64,000 nucleotides of DNA from Cryomorpha ignava (GCF_010686655.1 NZ_JAAGVY010000015.1:21809-85808); one strand, 5' to 3'. Numbered from the stretch's first letter, positions 53,851 to 60,870 are shown. The notes: generated from the sequence alone by a model not told the origin. A program made the numbers and translations.

Positions 53851-54059
53851 TTAATTTTCGTCATGTAGTTTAACTATTTCGAAGATGAATTTATTTAGTA
53901 GATAATTCGAATTGAATTATTAGAAAATTTAGTAAAAGTGGCATGTACAATGAAAGCCCAAATATGCATGCATGCACAGTTAATGGCATATTTTAATAAG
54001 TTATTTCTTAAGTAAACAGGGAGTGACCACATCTATAATCCTTTAACTTCTAAGAACTT

Positions 54060-55172
54060 TCAGTCAAACTCCAACAATAAAAGTTGAGAGTTTTCTGTTA
54101 TTTTTTCTTTTGTCCCCCTTAAATCAATAATTGTATTGTCAGGAAGATTTTCAAATTGAGGTTTTAGTTTTATAAATGCTTCATCTGATACATATGGAGC
54201 GGAAATATCTTTCCCGTATTCTGGACCAATATCTTTACAATCAAAACAAATCCTGCCAATAGATAATATTTTACCCTTATAATAGTCATTTTGATTAAGC
54301 AGATAGGTAAAAGAGTTGTACCTGTAAGGCTTCATAAAAAAATTGAACGGTATAGTTCGCTCAGAGTATTCTGGTTGCAGCATATTATGTCCAAGCCCGA
54401 ATTGGCCAAAAACCTTTTCGCCTTTTTCAATATATCTTAAAAAATTAACGGCAATCTGTTTTTCCCTATAATTAAATTTGCCACCATGAGCGTATTTCAC
54501 TGATTGATTTAAACTGAATAGAAAATTTAGAAACACAGTGTCGCTTATTTTCATCTCGAGAGCTGAAGATTGGAGATGGCGATTCCATTTTAACATAGTG
54601 TGGATACTCACATTTTTCATAGAAAACAATTTGACAGCCAAATCTACATTCTCCTTCAGTGGTTTTTGGAGGCTGGGGTTCTGATCAACTAATTTTAAAA
54701 ATGACCAAAGAATTGGTTTTTCGTCCCAATAGGCATGCAAATCGATACCTATTACCCTAATAGATAGATTGTGTTGGATTTTAAACCTCCTCAACCAGCA
54801 GTAAAATTCGTATTCATCTTGCAATAAAACACCATGATAAACACTGAAGAAATTATCGATTTCCAAAAATTCCTTTAAAAACAGGCTATCCCCGGTCTCT
54901 AAGAAATAATTCACCCAATGCCCGAAATCGTAGCTTCTTTCTACTATAATAGCATTCAATGAGTTATTGCTGGCTAAATATTCTATCATTTTTTTCATCC
55001 GACCTGTATTCTCGCTGCGCCAATGCCATTCTGCAGTTAAAAAGAGGTCATAATCGGTAATAGTTGAATCTAGGAAAGTAAGATTATCAAGATTAAAACC
55101 TTTTGAAGAATATTGACTTGATGCAAGAAAAGAAAAGAATGAAAAAAGAGCCACTAAAATTAATCTCGACAT
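54060..55172 (-). CDS. Secreted EreA/ChaN-like protein 2
   Basis: A 370-residue paralogue of EreA-like protein 1 with a signal peptide (LILVALFSFFSFLASSQ). Family residues are in place: Glu48 and His50 in FLTAEWHWRSEN, Glu79 in IVERSYDFG, IGIDLHAYW and GQFGLGHNML. The open frame extends to 55235, but the extra part covers the hairpin after precursor B and lacks signal-peptide character. So the ATG at 55172 is chosen. The gene follows precursor B and repeats the precursor-hairpin-hydrolase order of the neighbouring module. Confidence 0.75.
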   Translation of the reverse strand: MSRLILVALFSFFSFLASSQYSSKGFNLDNLTFLDSTITDYDLFLTAEWHWRSENTGRMKKMIEYLASNNSLNAIIVERSYDFGHWVNYFLETGDSLFLKEFLEIDNFFSVYHGVLLQDEYEFYCWLRRFKIQHNLSIRVIGIDLHAYWDEKPILWSFLKLVDQNPSLQKPLKENVDLAVKLFSMKNVSIHTMLKWNRHLQSSALEMKISDTVFLNFLFSLNQSVKYAHGGKFNYREKQIAVNFLRYIEKGEKVFGQFGLGHNMLQPEYSERTIPFNFFMKPYRYNSFTYLLNQNDYYKGKILSIGRICFDCKDIGPEYGKDISAPYVSDEAFIKLKPQFENLPDNTIIDLRGTKEKITENSQLLLLEFD

Positions 55173-55199
55173 GCTGTTAAGTATAATGAAAGTATAAAT

Positions 55200-55228
55200 A
55201 TAGATGCACTCGTAAAGAATGCATCTAT
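55200..55228 (-). terminator. Hairpin between precursor B and EreA-like gene 2
   Basis: ATAGATGCA pairs with TGCATCTAT (nine pairs, 11-base loop), 20 bases after the precursor stop. The tail on the minus strand (ATTTATAC) is a weak T-run, so readthrough into the hydrolase gene is likely. Confidence 0.5.
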
Positions 55229-55247
55229 CTATCATATTTTAAGGATT

Positions 55248-55442
55248 TTAATCATGCTCGTTACAAAAAATTGGGCGTGAAATATCCTGACTCCTGCACT
55301 TTTCAGTCGCTTGAGTGCATTTGGAACCAATTGATAAGAACCCCGGGGCACCACCTTTGAGAGAATTCATCTGATCGTCATTTAAGGTTACAATCGTTTC
55401 TTTGTTTAGGCTTAACCGCCCGTGTAATTCAATCTTTTTCAT
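55248..55442 (-). CDS. lanA: Lanthipeptide precursor B
   Basis: A 64-residue precursor with leader GRLSLNKETIVTLNDDQMN, cleavage site LKGG (residues 28-31) and a 33-residue core starting APGFLSIGSKC. The core has three Cys (in SKCT, EKCR, IFCN) and ends ISRPIFCNEHD. Precursor A has the same spacing pattern, so both probably form the same ring topology. It lies under its own operator-promoter unit. Confidence 0.88.
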   Translation of the reverse strand: MKKIELHGRLSLNKETIVTLNDDQMNSLKGGAPGFLSIGSKCTQATEKCRSQDISRPIFCNEHD

Positions 55443-55517
55443 AATGTTTGGTTTTTAAAGTTAATAAATTTTGAGATGCATTTTTCAATTATAATATCTT
55501 CGCAACTTCCTAGTGCT

Positions 55518-55555
55518 TTATTCAGATTCATTTGGTGTCTCCCAAAATTGAATAA
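55518..55555 (-). ncRNA. Conserved leader hairpin of precursor B mRNA
   Basis: Same structure as at precursor A: outer stem TTATTCA/TGAATAA and the inner TTGG(GAGACA)CCAA, 75 bases before the ATG. Confidence 0.5.
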
Positions 55556-55605
55556 CTGTTTTTTTTGAAAGTGATTGATTCAATTGATAATTGTTTCTCT
55601 GTATT

Positions 55606-55650
55606 CAAAGATAAGAGAAATACTTTAAAATAGGCATTTATGCCTATTTT
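55606..55650 (-). promoter_or_regulatory. Promoter and palindromic operator of precursor B
   Basis: -7 element TATCTTTG at 55606-55613 and the near-perfect palindrome AAAATAGGCATTTATGCCTATTTT at 55627-55650, split by its AT-rich centre. Spacing between the two is the same as at precursor A apart from one base. Confidence 0.75.
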
Positions 55651-55867
55651 TATTCTCATCTATATAAATTAACACTTGCAACTTTTCAGATTGAATTACA
55701 ATGAAATCCGATTTTATAATAAAATATGGCGCTTGGTAAAGGCCTTGTGGGTTAATGAAGATTTAATCTATTTTATCTCGCTGTTAATAGATTTGCGCAC
55801 ATCCATGATGATATTCTGGGTTGTTGTCACTTTGAATAAGAAAACAGCTATTTCAGAAGAGATACGA

Positions 55868-57067
55868 CTATGATAACAATAAACAATTGTCCCAAGAAGT
55901 ATCTATTTCATGTATATATTGATTCAAAGCAATGCCGATTCCTGCAATCCCACTTAAAACATTGGTTTCGTAAATACCTCCTTCAGTTGTCCAAGATTTG
56001 TAGCCCGCATTTTTAATATCCTCTTGAGCGAAATTTAACGTTTCTAAAATCCAGTATTCGTATGCAACTCTAAATTCAAGTTTGCCGGTTAGGATATACA
56101 TTCTACTATAAATAGCAGCTATGCCAGCCGTACCATGACATAATCCAGCATCTTTAATTCCGGTAAGAGGATAATCCTTTCTCACAAGAGTTTTTTCGCA
56201 AACAGATATTGCTTTTTTCTTAATTGATTCGTTCTTCAATGCTCTTCCGGCATACCATAAAGCTATGCTAATTCCTAAATCTCCATAGCACCAACCTAAT
56301 CGTGAATTCTTGGGAGGTTCATCCAACGAAGACAAATTTGGAAATGATGCACTATATTCCATTGAGAGTTCTTCGGAAAAGTAAAATTCTAAATTCCTCT
56401 CTAATAGTTGTTGTGCTTTTAAATTCCCGTAACCCTCAATTATTTTAGACAAAATAATGATCGTACTAGCCATCCCATGAGCCAAACCGAGATTATAAAC
56501 ACCTGATCGCTTTTTATCAATAAGTAGATTCGACTTCCATGCGACACCTTTTTTCGGGATAACTATTTTTGTATTATCTAAGACATTAATGTAATCAGCA
56601 ACTTTATTTTCAGCTTTATTCTGCAATAGAAAGTAATTTAAAATACCTTCAGCTCCATGCAAAAAATCAAAGTTTTTTCCATTTAGTGCTTTATTAAATG
56701 AAGAAGTTAAATAATTATCTGTATTAAAAGAAAAATAGTGTAGAAGATCTTTTAAATCTATGATGTTTCCGCGGTGTATGAGCATAAGACCACTCATAAA
56801 TCCAGATATTCCATTGCAATGAAATGAGTTTAACTTTAATGTGTTATTCAGTATGGAGAAACTCTTTTCTATGGCGCACTCTAATAAAGCAATGTTCTCT
56901 ACATCTCTTGTGCGTAGATAATTTAAATAATAAAAGAGGGAAATGCCCGGTTCGCCGGTAAGAAAACCCATTCTATAATTACTATTGTCAGATTTACTAT
57001 TTGTAATTAAAGTTTTTCTAAGAATAATGTCTATTTCTGTTATTTTTTCGATTACCCGTGATGTCAT
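55868..57067 (-). CDS. lanC: LanC cyclase with intact zinc site (LanC2)
   Basis: A 399-residue LanC. It keeps all zinc-ligand motifs: Cys260 in LGWCYGDLG and Cys310-His311 in LCHGTAG. His197 in GLAHGMAS corresponds to the catalytic-site His of the family. It would catalyse addition of Cys thiols to dehydrated Ser/Thr, making lanthionine and methyllanthionine rings. The start overlaps the end of the EreA-like gene 3 by four bases (ATGA), so these two are translationally coupled. Similarity to LanC1 is clear but low. Confidence 0.93.
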   Translation of the reverse strand: MTSRVIEKITEIDIILRKTLITNSKSDNSNYRMGFLTGEPGISLFYYLNYLRTRDVENIALLECAIEKSFSILNNTLKLNSFHCNGISGFMSGLMLIHRGNIIDLKDLLHYFSFNTDNYLTSSFNKALNGKNFDFLHGAEGILNYFLLQNKAENKVADYINVLDNTKIVIPKKGVAWKSNLLIDKKRSGVYNLGLAHGMASTIIILSKIIEGYGNLKAQQLLERNLEFYFSEELSMEYSASFPNLSSLDEPPKNSRLGWCYGDLGISIALWYAGRALKNESIKKKAISVCEKTLVRKDYPLTGIKDAGLCHGTAGIAAIYSRMYILTGKLEFRVAYEYWILETLNFAQEDIKNAGYKSWTTEGGIYETNVLSGIAGIGIALNQYIHEIDTSWDNCLLLS

Positions 57068-58287
57068 TTACAATTATTTGGTTCATTATATTTTATCAAT
57101 TGACTGCCTCTTACGTCCTTAAGAAAAATGTAGCCGTCAAACAATTCCTGCAAATCTTCTGATTGGATGGAACCCACAAAGCTCATACCCCCGGGTAAGT
57201 TCAGATTCGTTGCTTGTACGAAAACCCCTTTAGTAATTATTTTTTTGTATTTTCTCTCAATATTCTTTAGCTTGAGCTTAATTGGATAAGGTGGATTCAT
57301 ACCTATACTATAAGTTCCATCTATTGCGCTCAATCCAATAAATACTGATTGGTCTTTAATCGTTTGGTCGACATACATACCTATTGAGTTCAAGAATTGA
57401 TGATTCCCATTTTTCGAAATATGGCCATCATATGCCCACACAATAGTCTTTTGATTGGGGTAAATTGTACTCATAGCATACATTAAGTTTGAAGCCATGG
57501 AACTATCCCGCCAGGCTGAAAGCAAGTTAAAGTATCCTCCATTAATCTTGTTCATTTCTTTTATCTGGCGAATTAATGAATTATTAGCCCAAAGCAATAG
57601 CTTCTGGTTAGGTATTTGTATTTGTTTTAATTCATTTACTGCTTCTTCATAATTATGGATTAAATGTTTGGCCAATGAGTCAAGATTTTCCCCCATTATG
57701 GATGTCTTTCTGTTGTTGTGGTAAAAATTCACCCTCTCAAAACGATACTTAAAATTATACAGACTATCCAGCGCGAAGAACTTATCTGCAAGAATATCAT
57801 CCTTATAAATAATCTTGTAGAACTCCTTTTTTGGCGGTAGCGCATGTGAAACTAAGTCCATACCAGCGATATCTATTTGATTTTCTGATAAGTATTTCAT
57901 CATATTACAATTACTTTCTGTTCTCCAGTATCCCATTAATGCTTGAGTCAGCATCTCCAAACTATTAAGAGTATCCCTGAGAATATTTGTTAAAGCCACC
58001 TCATGCACGCTTCCTTCAAAGACTACTAAATTGAAATCATGTTTTTCATGCAAGTATCTAATAATCCGGAATTTCATTTTATTAAAATCTTCAACTCCAT
58101 GCTTGCTTTCTCCTAAGAAAACGATGCTTTTATTTGCAATTAGAGAGTCAATAAATACTAGATCAGCAAAGTCATTTGATTCTATTGAAAGGATGGGATT
58201 TATTGGACCTCGCTGACAATATCCAAAAGATAAGAAGTTGATTAGTAGAAAAAAAACAACTCCGAAGTAAAGAGAAAATTTTTTCAT
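57064..58287 (-). CDS. Secreted erythromycin-esterase family protein 3
   Basis: A 407-residue protein with a signal peptide (about 1-24). It is the most typical member of the family in this locus: GESKHG (Glu60, His63), VVFEGSVHE (Glu91), IAGMD near 160 and IVWAYDGHISKNG near 285 correspond to the conserved active-site motifs of EreA/EreB. These enzymes hydrolyse macrolide lactones by a His-activated water. Here the substrate may be a peptide product rather than a macrolide, since the gene is coupled to LanC2 and follows two precursor genes. That role is inference. Confidence 0.85.
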   Translation of the reverse strand: MKKFSLYFGVVFFLLINFLSFGYCQRGPINPILSIESNDFADLVFIDSLIANKSIVFLGESKHGVEDFNKMKFRIIRYLHEKHDFNLVVFEGSVHEVALTNILRDTLNSLEMLTQALMGYWRTESNCNMMKYLSENQIDIAGMDLVSHALPPKKEFYKIIYKDDILADKFFALDSLYNFKYRFERVNFYHNNRKTSIMGENLDSLAKHLIHNYEEAVNELKQIQIPNQKLLLWANNSLIRQIKEMNKINGGYFNLLSAWRDSSMASNLMYAMSTIYPNQKTIVWAYDGHISKNGNHQFLNSIGMYVDQTIKDQSVFIGLSAIDGTYSIGMNPPYPIKLKLKNIERKYKKIITKGVFVQATNLNLPGGMSFVGSIQSEDLQELFDGYIFLKDVRGSQLIKYNEPNNCK

Positions 58288-58350
58288 AAATAATAGATTG
58301 GGAACAGTCTTATCTTTAAATTAGTGGTTTTTGGACAGCATAAATAAATT

Positions 58351-58389
58351 AAAAAAAAGCACAATACTCACTCAAGTGCATTGTGCTTT
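58351..58389 (-). terminator. Strong terminator after precursor C
   Basis: AAAGCACAAT (58356-58365) pairs with ATTGTGCTTT (58380-58389). An inner CACT/AGTG stem extends it. On the minus strand eight T follow. It lies 20 bases past the precursor C stop and before EreA-like gene 3, so most transcripts should end after the precursors. Confidence 0.85.
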
Positions 58390-58408
58390 CTAATTAAAAA
58401 AAAATTAT

Positions 58409-58630
58409 TTAACACCCATCAACATAGACACACGTGTTCGCTGCACCTTCGCAGGTAGCATTATTTTGTGGCGTAGAATTAATATCTGTATCCGGTTCCT
58501 TGTTCCTACAGGATTTACCGAATAAAGACAGAAATCCTCCACCATTAATGTTTTTCATTTGATCCTCATTAAGAAGAGCAATTGTTTCTTTGTTGAGGCT
58601 TAACCGCCCGTCTAATTTAATCTTTTTCAT
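58409..58630 (-). CDS. lanA: Lanthipeptide precursor C
   Basis: A 73-residue precursor with the shared leader (GRLSLNKETIALLNEDQMKN), cleavage site INGG and a 42-residue core. The core starts GFLSLFGKSC and has four Cys (KSC, ATC, NTC, DGC) and many Thr/Ser/Asn (for example INSTPQNNATC). It ends in Cys, unlike the other three. The core is clearly different from A, B and D, so a second product type is expected. It has the conserved pre-ATG block but no operator of its own. Confidence 0.87.
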   Translation of the reverse strand: MKKIKLDGRLSLNKETIALLNEDQMKNINGGGFLSLFGKSCRNKEPDTDINSTPQNNATCEGAANTCVYVDGC

Positions 58631-58788
58631 AATATTTGGATTTTAAAGTTAATAATTGATTTCTAAGCAAATAATTCAACCTTGAATAACGAGCACCAGA
58701 AGCTTTCACTAGATCTGAAAGTAAATTAAAATTGTATTTACTGGCAGTCAAGTTTCTTGGCAAGTGCACACAAAGTTGTATTAGAATA

Positions 58789-58815
58789 AAATAGCTTGAT
58801 TTAATTAAGCTATTA
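58789..58815 (-). terminator. Hairpin after precursor D
   Basis: AATAGCTT and AAGCTATT form an eight-pair stem overlapping the stop codon of precursor D. On the minus strand TTATTCT follows. It is weak and probably allows readthrough to precursor C. Confidence 0.45.
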
Positions 58816-59010
58816 GTGAGGTGTATCTGCACTACAAAATATTCCACGAGTAACGTTATTACTATTACATCCACCGGATTTCATATTTGTACAGCATGCA
58901 CCAATTGACATAAATCCACCCCCCTTGACTCCTTTCAACTGATCATCATTTAAGGTAGAAATTGTTTCTTTGTTTAGGTTTAGGCGCGTGTCTAATTTAA
59001 TCTTTTTCAT
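58813..59010 (-). CDS. lanA: Lanthipeptide precursor D
   Basis: A 65-residue precursor, first gene of the cluster. Leader TRLNLNKETISTLNDDQLK, cleavage site VKGG, core GFMSIGACCTNMKSGGC and on to NVTRGIFCSADTPH. It has four Cys, two of them adjacent, and shares the FxSIG start and R-G/P-I/L-FC end with A and B. Its upstream region carries the operator that also faces the divergent regulator gene. Confidence 0.88.
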   Translation of the reverse strand: MKKIKLDTRLNLNKETISTLNDDQLKGVKGGGFMSIGACCTNMKSGGCNSNNVTRGIFCSADTPH

Positions 59011-59086
59011 AATTTTTGATTTTTAAAGTTAATAACTATTTAGATGCGACTTCAACTAAAATGCTTCAATTACTTCCCTGAGTATA

Positions 59087-59119
59087 ATTCGCAAATCTTG
59101 GTGTCTCCCAGAGGCGAAT
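59087..59119 (-). ncRNA. Conserved leader hairpin of precursor D mRNA
   Basis: On the minus strand ATTCGC pairs with GCGAAT around a 21-base loop that contains the invariant GGGAGACACC. In A and B the corresponding stem is ATTCA/TGAAT, so an A-T pair is replaced by a G-C pair. The preceding block AATCACTTTCAAAAAAA is also shared with A and B. Confidence 0.5.
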
Positions 59120-59194
59120 AATGGTTTTTTTGAAAGTGATTGGTTCAGAAAGCTATCGCTTAACGCGCACAAGTTAATAATATAATTTGTTATA

Positions 59195-59210
59195 TAGGCA
59201 AATATGCCTA
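59195..59210. promoter_or_regulatory. Operator TAGGCA-N4-TGCCTA between precursor D and the XRE gene
   Basis: Same core as at precursors A and B. It lies 185 bases before precursor D on the minus strand and 34 bases before the start of the XRE gene on the plus strand. A TTAACTTG sequence on the minus strand sits where the -7 element stands at A and B. The position suits a regulator that controls the cluster and itself. Confidence 0.7.
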
Positions 59211-59244
59211 CAATTATTTTCATAATCACCTTCATCTTCGCTAT

Positions 59245-59472
59245 GTGGATATTCGCGAATCACATAGTTTTGTTATAAAGTTTGGAGAAAAGTTGAAAGA
59301 GAAAAGGAAATCTCTCAAAGTTACTCAAGCTCAATTGGCCGCGGATGCCAATATTGAAATTTCGCAAATTAGCCGAATAGAGCGCGGTGTCCTTAATACA
59401 TCTATTGGCACTACATACATTCTCGCGGAAGCGTTAAAAATTCATGTGAGTGAATTGTTTATTGAATTGTAA
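59245..59472 (+). CDS. XRE-family helix-turn-helix regulator
   Basis: A 75-residue single-domain regulator. The helix-turn-helix lies at about residues 25-50 (VTQAQLAADANIEISQISR) and is followed by the IERG and LAEALKI motifs of the Cro/C1 class. There is no sensor domain. The start codon is GTG at 59245; no ATG is in frame. The gene is divergent from the lanthipeptide cluster and next to a palindromic operator that recurs twice within the cluster, so it is the best candidate for its regulator. Whether it represses or activates is unknown. Confidence 0.85.
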   Translation: MDIRESHSFVIKFGEKLKEKRKSLKVTQAQLAADANIEISQISRIERGVLNTSIGTTYILAEALKIHVSELFIEL

Positions 59473-59517
59473 GTCAAGGAAGTCTCTCTCATAGACTGGC
59501 AATTGGTTATTATGCAA

Positions 59518-59877
59518 TTATCCAGGATCACATAGATAATGACATCTATCATTTCTTAATAGTTTATCAATGAATCTTTTGCGATACTGCCGAGTGTCAA
59601 ATACGTCCGCAATTCTAACCAATCCATTTTCTTCCTCAACTGAATAAATAATTTTATAGGATTTATGTACAAGGTAGTGGTACGTAGTTTCCCGATCTTT
59701 TAAAAGATATTCTCTTTGTCCGATATATGGGCTTTTGCGAAGTATTTCCGGTTCACTTAAAATACCTCTAATAAGCCTTGCTGCAACTTTTAAACTCGCT
59801 TTTCTCTTTTAATGATCATAAATTTCATCCAGTTGAAATTCTGAAAATTCCGACCAAATGATTTCTAATTCCATCAT
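59518..59877 (-). pseudogene. RelE/ParE-type toxin gene with a premature stop
   Basis: The minus strand reads MMELEIIWSEFSEFQLDEIYDH, split here by an in-frame TAA at 59809-59811. It then continues in the same frame KRKASLKVAARLIRGIL and SPYIGQREYLLKDRETTYHYLV, then IIYSVEEEN and DVFDTRQYRKR. Family members have a Tyr at the place of the stop, so a single-base change explains it. The start overlaps the antitoxin stop as in an intact pair. The toxin is therefore probably inactive. Confidence 0.75.
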
Positions 59878-59993
59878 TTATATTTCTTTAAAAGCTCAGA
59901 AGTCTTTTTAAATCGATTATTTTTAAAATCAGATTCTGACTTTTCAATCCTGTCTTTTAATTCTCCCTTGGTCATCTGATGCCTTAAAGTCAT
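59874..59993 (-). CDS. Short antitoxin-like protein
   Basis: A 39-residue open frame MTLRHQMTKGELKDRIEKSE and on to KTSELLKKYK, immediately upstream of and overlapping the toxin pseudogene. The helical C-terminal pattern resembles antitoxins of RelE/ParE systems. The frame stays open upstream to a GTG at 60053, giving 59 residues with FDKNQTEMTLRHQ, which may be the true start. It may be a remnant. Confidence 0.5.
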   Translation of the reverse strand: MTLRHQMTKGELKDRIEKSESDFKNNRFKKTSELLKKYK

Positions 59994-60111
59994 TTCAGTT
60001 TGATTTTTATCAAATATACAGAATTTCTGAGTGCTATTTGAGGAAAGACTCACTCGTCAATCAATCCGTAGATAATTATTGCAACACTAAAAACAGTACC
60101 AAATAAGAAAA

Positions 60112-60140
60112 AGGTCAAGCCTAATATTTAGACTTGACCT
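60112..60140 (-). terminator. Terminator of the cbb3-type oxidase operon
   Basis: AGGTCAAGCCTAA and TTAGACTTGACCT form a 13-position stem with one mismatch and a three-base loop. On the minus strand TTTTTCTT follows. It lies 25 bases after the last gene of the operon. Confidence 0.85.
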
Positions 60141-60165
60141 CTTAAAACTCTAAATAAACCAAAAC

Positions 60166-60588
60166 TTAAAAAAACGAAATATAAAAATCAGGTGTCCAAT
60201 ACAAAATAGCATAAGCCGCACCAAAAGCAATAAACGAAATTACCAAAGCCCATACCCACGCCGGAATGGCCTTAGGCGTTTCGGATCCGCGAATTACAAA
60301 CTGATCGTCTGTTTCGCTCCCGTAGGCGTTTATAGTAATTGGAATTTGCTGGGTTACTTCCTCGTTATCGTTTAATCCTACGAGCGAAATCGTAGGGCCG
60401 TTTCGCACTTTAAACGGAACAACTCGTACTCCTTCCACACCGCGAGATGAGCGTGCTACAATGCGCAGGGTATGAGATCCGTCCGGAATTTTTGTTGTAT
60501 CGAGCTCAAACTTTACCGGTGGTGAAAATTCTGCAAAGGGTTGCTCTTCATCATCGAGATATACCTTTATTACTCTAGAATCTTTCAT
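60166..60588 (-). CDS. Ig-like protein with C-terminal membrane anchor in oxidase operon
   Basis: A 140-residue protein with an Ig-like beta-sandwich (about 5-85; FELDTTKIPDGSHTLRIVA) and one C-terminal membrane segment (about 110-132; PAWVWALVISFIAFGAAYAIL). No export signal precedes the Ig-like part, so topology is unclear; a tail-anchored form is possible. Its start overlaps the preceding gene (ATGA). The position suggests an accessory subunit or assembly factor of the oxidase. Confidence 0.75.
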   Translation of the reverse strand: MKDSRVIKVYLDDEEQPFAEFSPPVKFELDTTKIPDGSHTLRIVARSSRGVEGVRVVPFKVRNGPTISLVGLNDNEEVTQQIPITINAYGSETDDQFVIRGSETPKAIPAWVWALVISFIAFGAAYAILYWTPDFYISFF

Positions 60589-60866
60589 AGTCCAAGGCCT
60601 TGATTTAAAACAATATTCTTAACATGATCGGGGTTGTCTTCTTTGGGTTTAACCAAAAACTTAATGCTGTAAAATAACGACAAAAGCACGATTATGATGG
60701 CAATAATGGAAATTATGTAGTCAAAATCTCCTGCCGGGCCGGGACCGTGTGTTATGTTCTCCAGTCCCTTAGGTTGGTTTGCAGCGCATATTTCGCAGGC
60801 CAAAAGTGCTTTTGCAGCGAGGAGAAAAATAAAGGTGACCGAAAAATAACTGATAATCTTTTTCAT
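60585..60866 (-). CDS. Small membrane protein with CxxC motif in oxidase operon
   Basis: A 93-residue protein with an N-terminal signal or membrane segment (about 5-24), a short loop with CEICAANQPKGLENITHGPGP, a second membrane segment (about 50-75) and a charged tail. The CEICA motif could hold a metal or haem, but the CxxCH haem signature is absent. The earlier ATG at 60887 would overlap the cytochrome gene; 60866 is preferred because it begins the hydrophobic segment. I do not know a named family. Confidence 0.75.
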   Translation of the reverse strand: MKKIISYFSVTFIFLLAAKALLACEICAANQPKGLENITHGPGPAGDFDYIISIIAIIIVLLSLFYSIKFLVKPKEDNPDHVKNIVLNQGLGL

Positions 60867-60870
60867 AATC

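Larger units (their letters stand above)
53645..54059. other. Upstream region of precursor A
   Basis: It holds, from the gene outward, a conserved block TTATTAACTTTAAAAACC just before the ATG, a leader hairpin, a -7 promoter element and the palindromic operator (separate entries). The bases 53645-53820 are almost identical to 55443-55618, with about four mismatches by eye. The outer part (53851-54059) is AT-rich with a short ATGCATGCATGC run and shows no gene. Confidence 0.8.
55443..55867. other. Upstream region of precursor B and gap to LanC2
   Basis: The part next to the gene duplicates the upstream region of precursor A (leader hairpin, promoter, operator). The outer part, 55651-55867, has a 65-codon open frame on the plus strand. 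It resembles nothing I know and overlaps the LanC2 end, so I do not call it a gene. Confidence 0.75.

Noticed and set aside
55139..55235. Longer start of EreA-like protein 2 at 55235
   Set aside because: The extra 21 residues cover the hairpin after precursor B and disturb the signal peptide; ATG at 55172 is better.
55676..55873. 65-codon open frame between precursor B and LanC2
   Set aside because: Overlaps the LanC2 end, has no recognisable family and no double-Gly or leader motif.
58617..58874. 85-codon open frame on the minus strand between precursors D and C
   Set aside because: It overlaps precursor D and the hairpin, lacks the leader motif and double Gly; not a fifth precursor.
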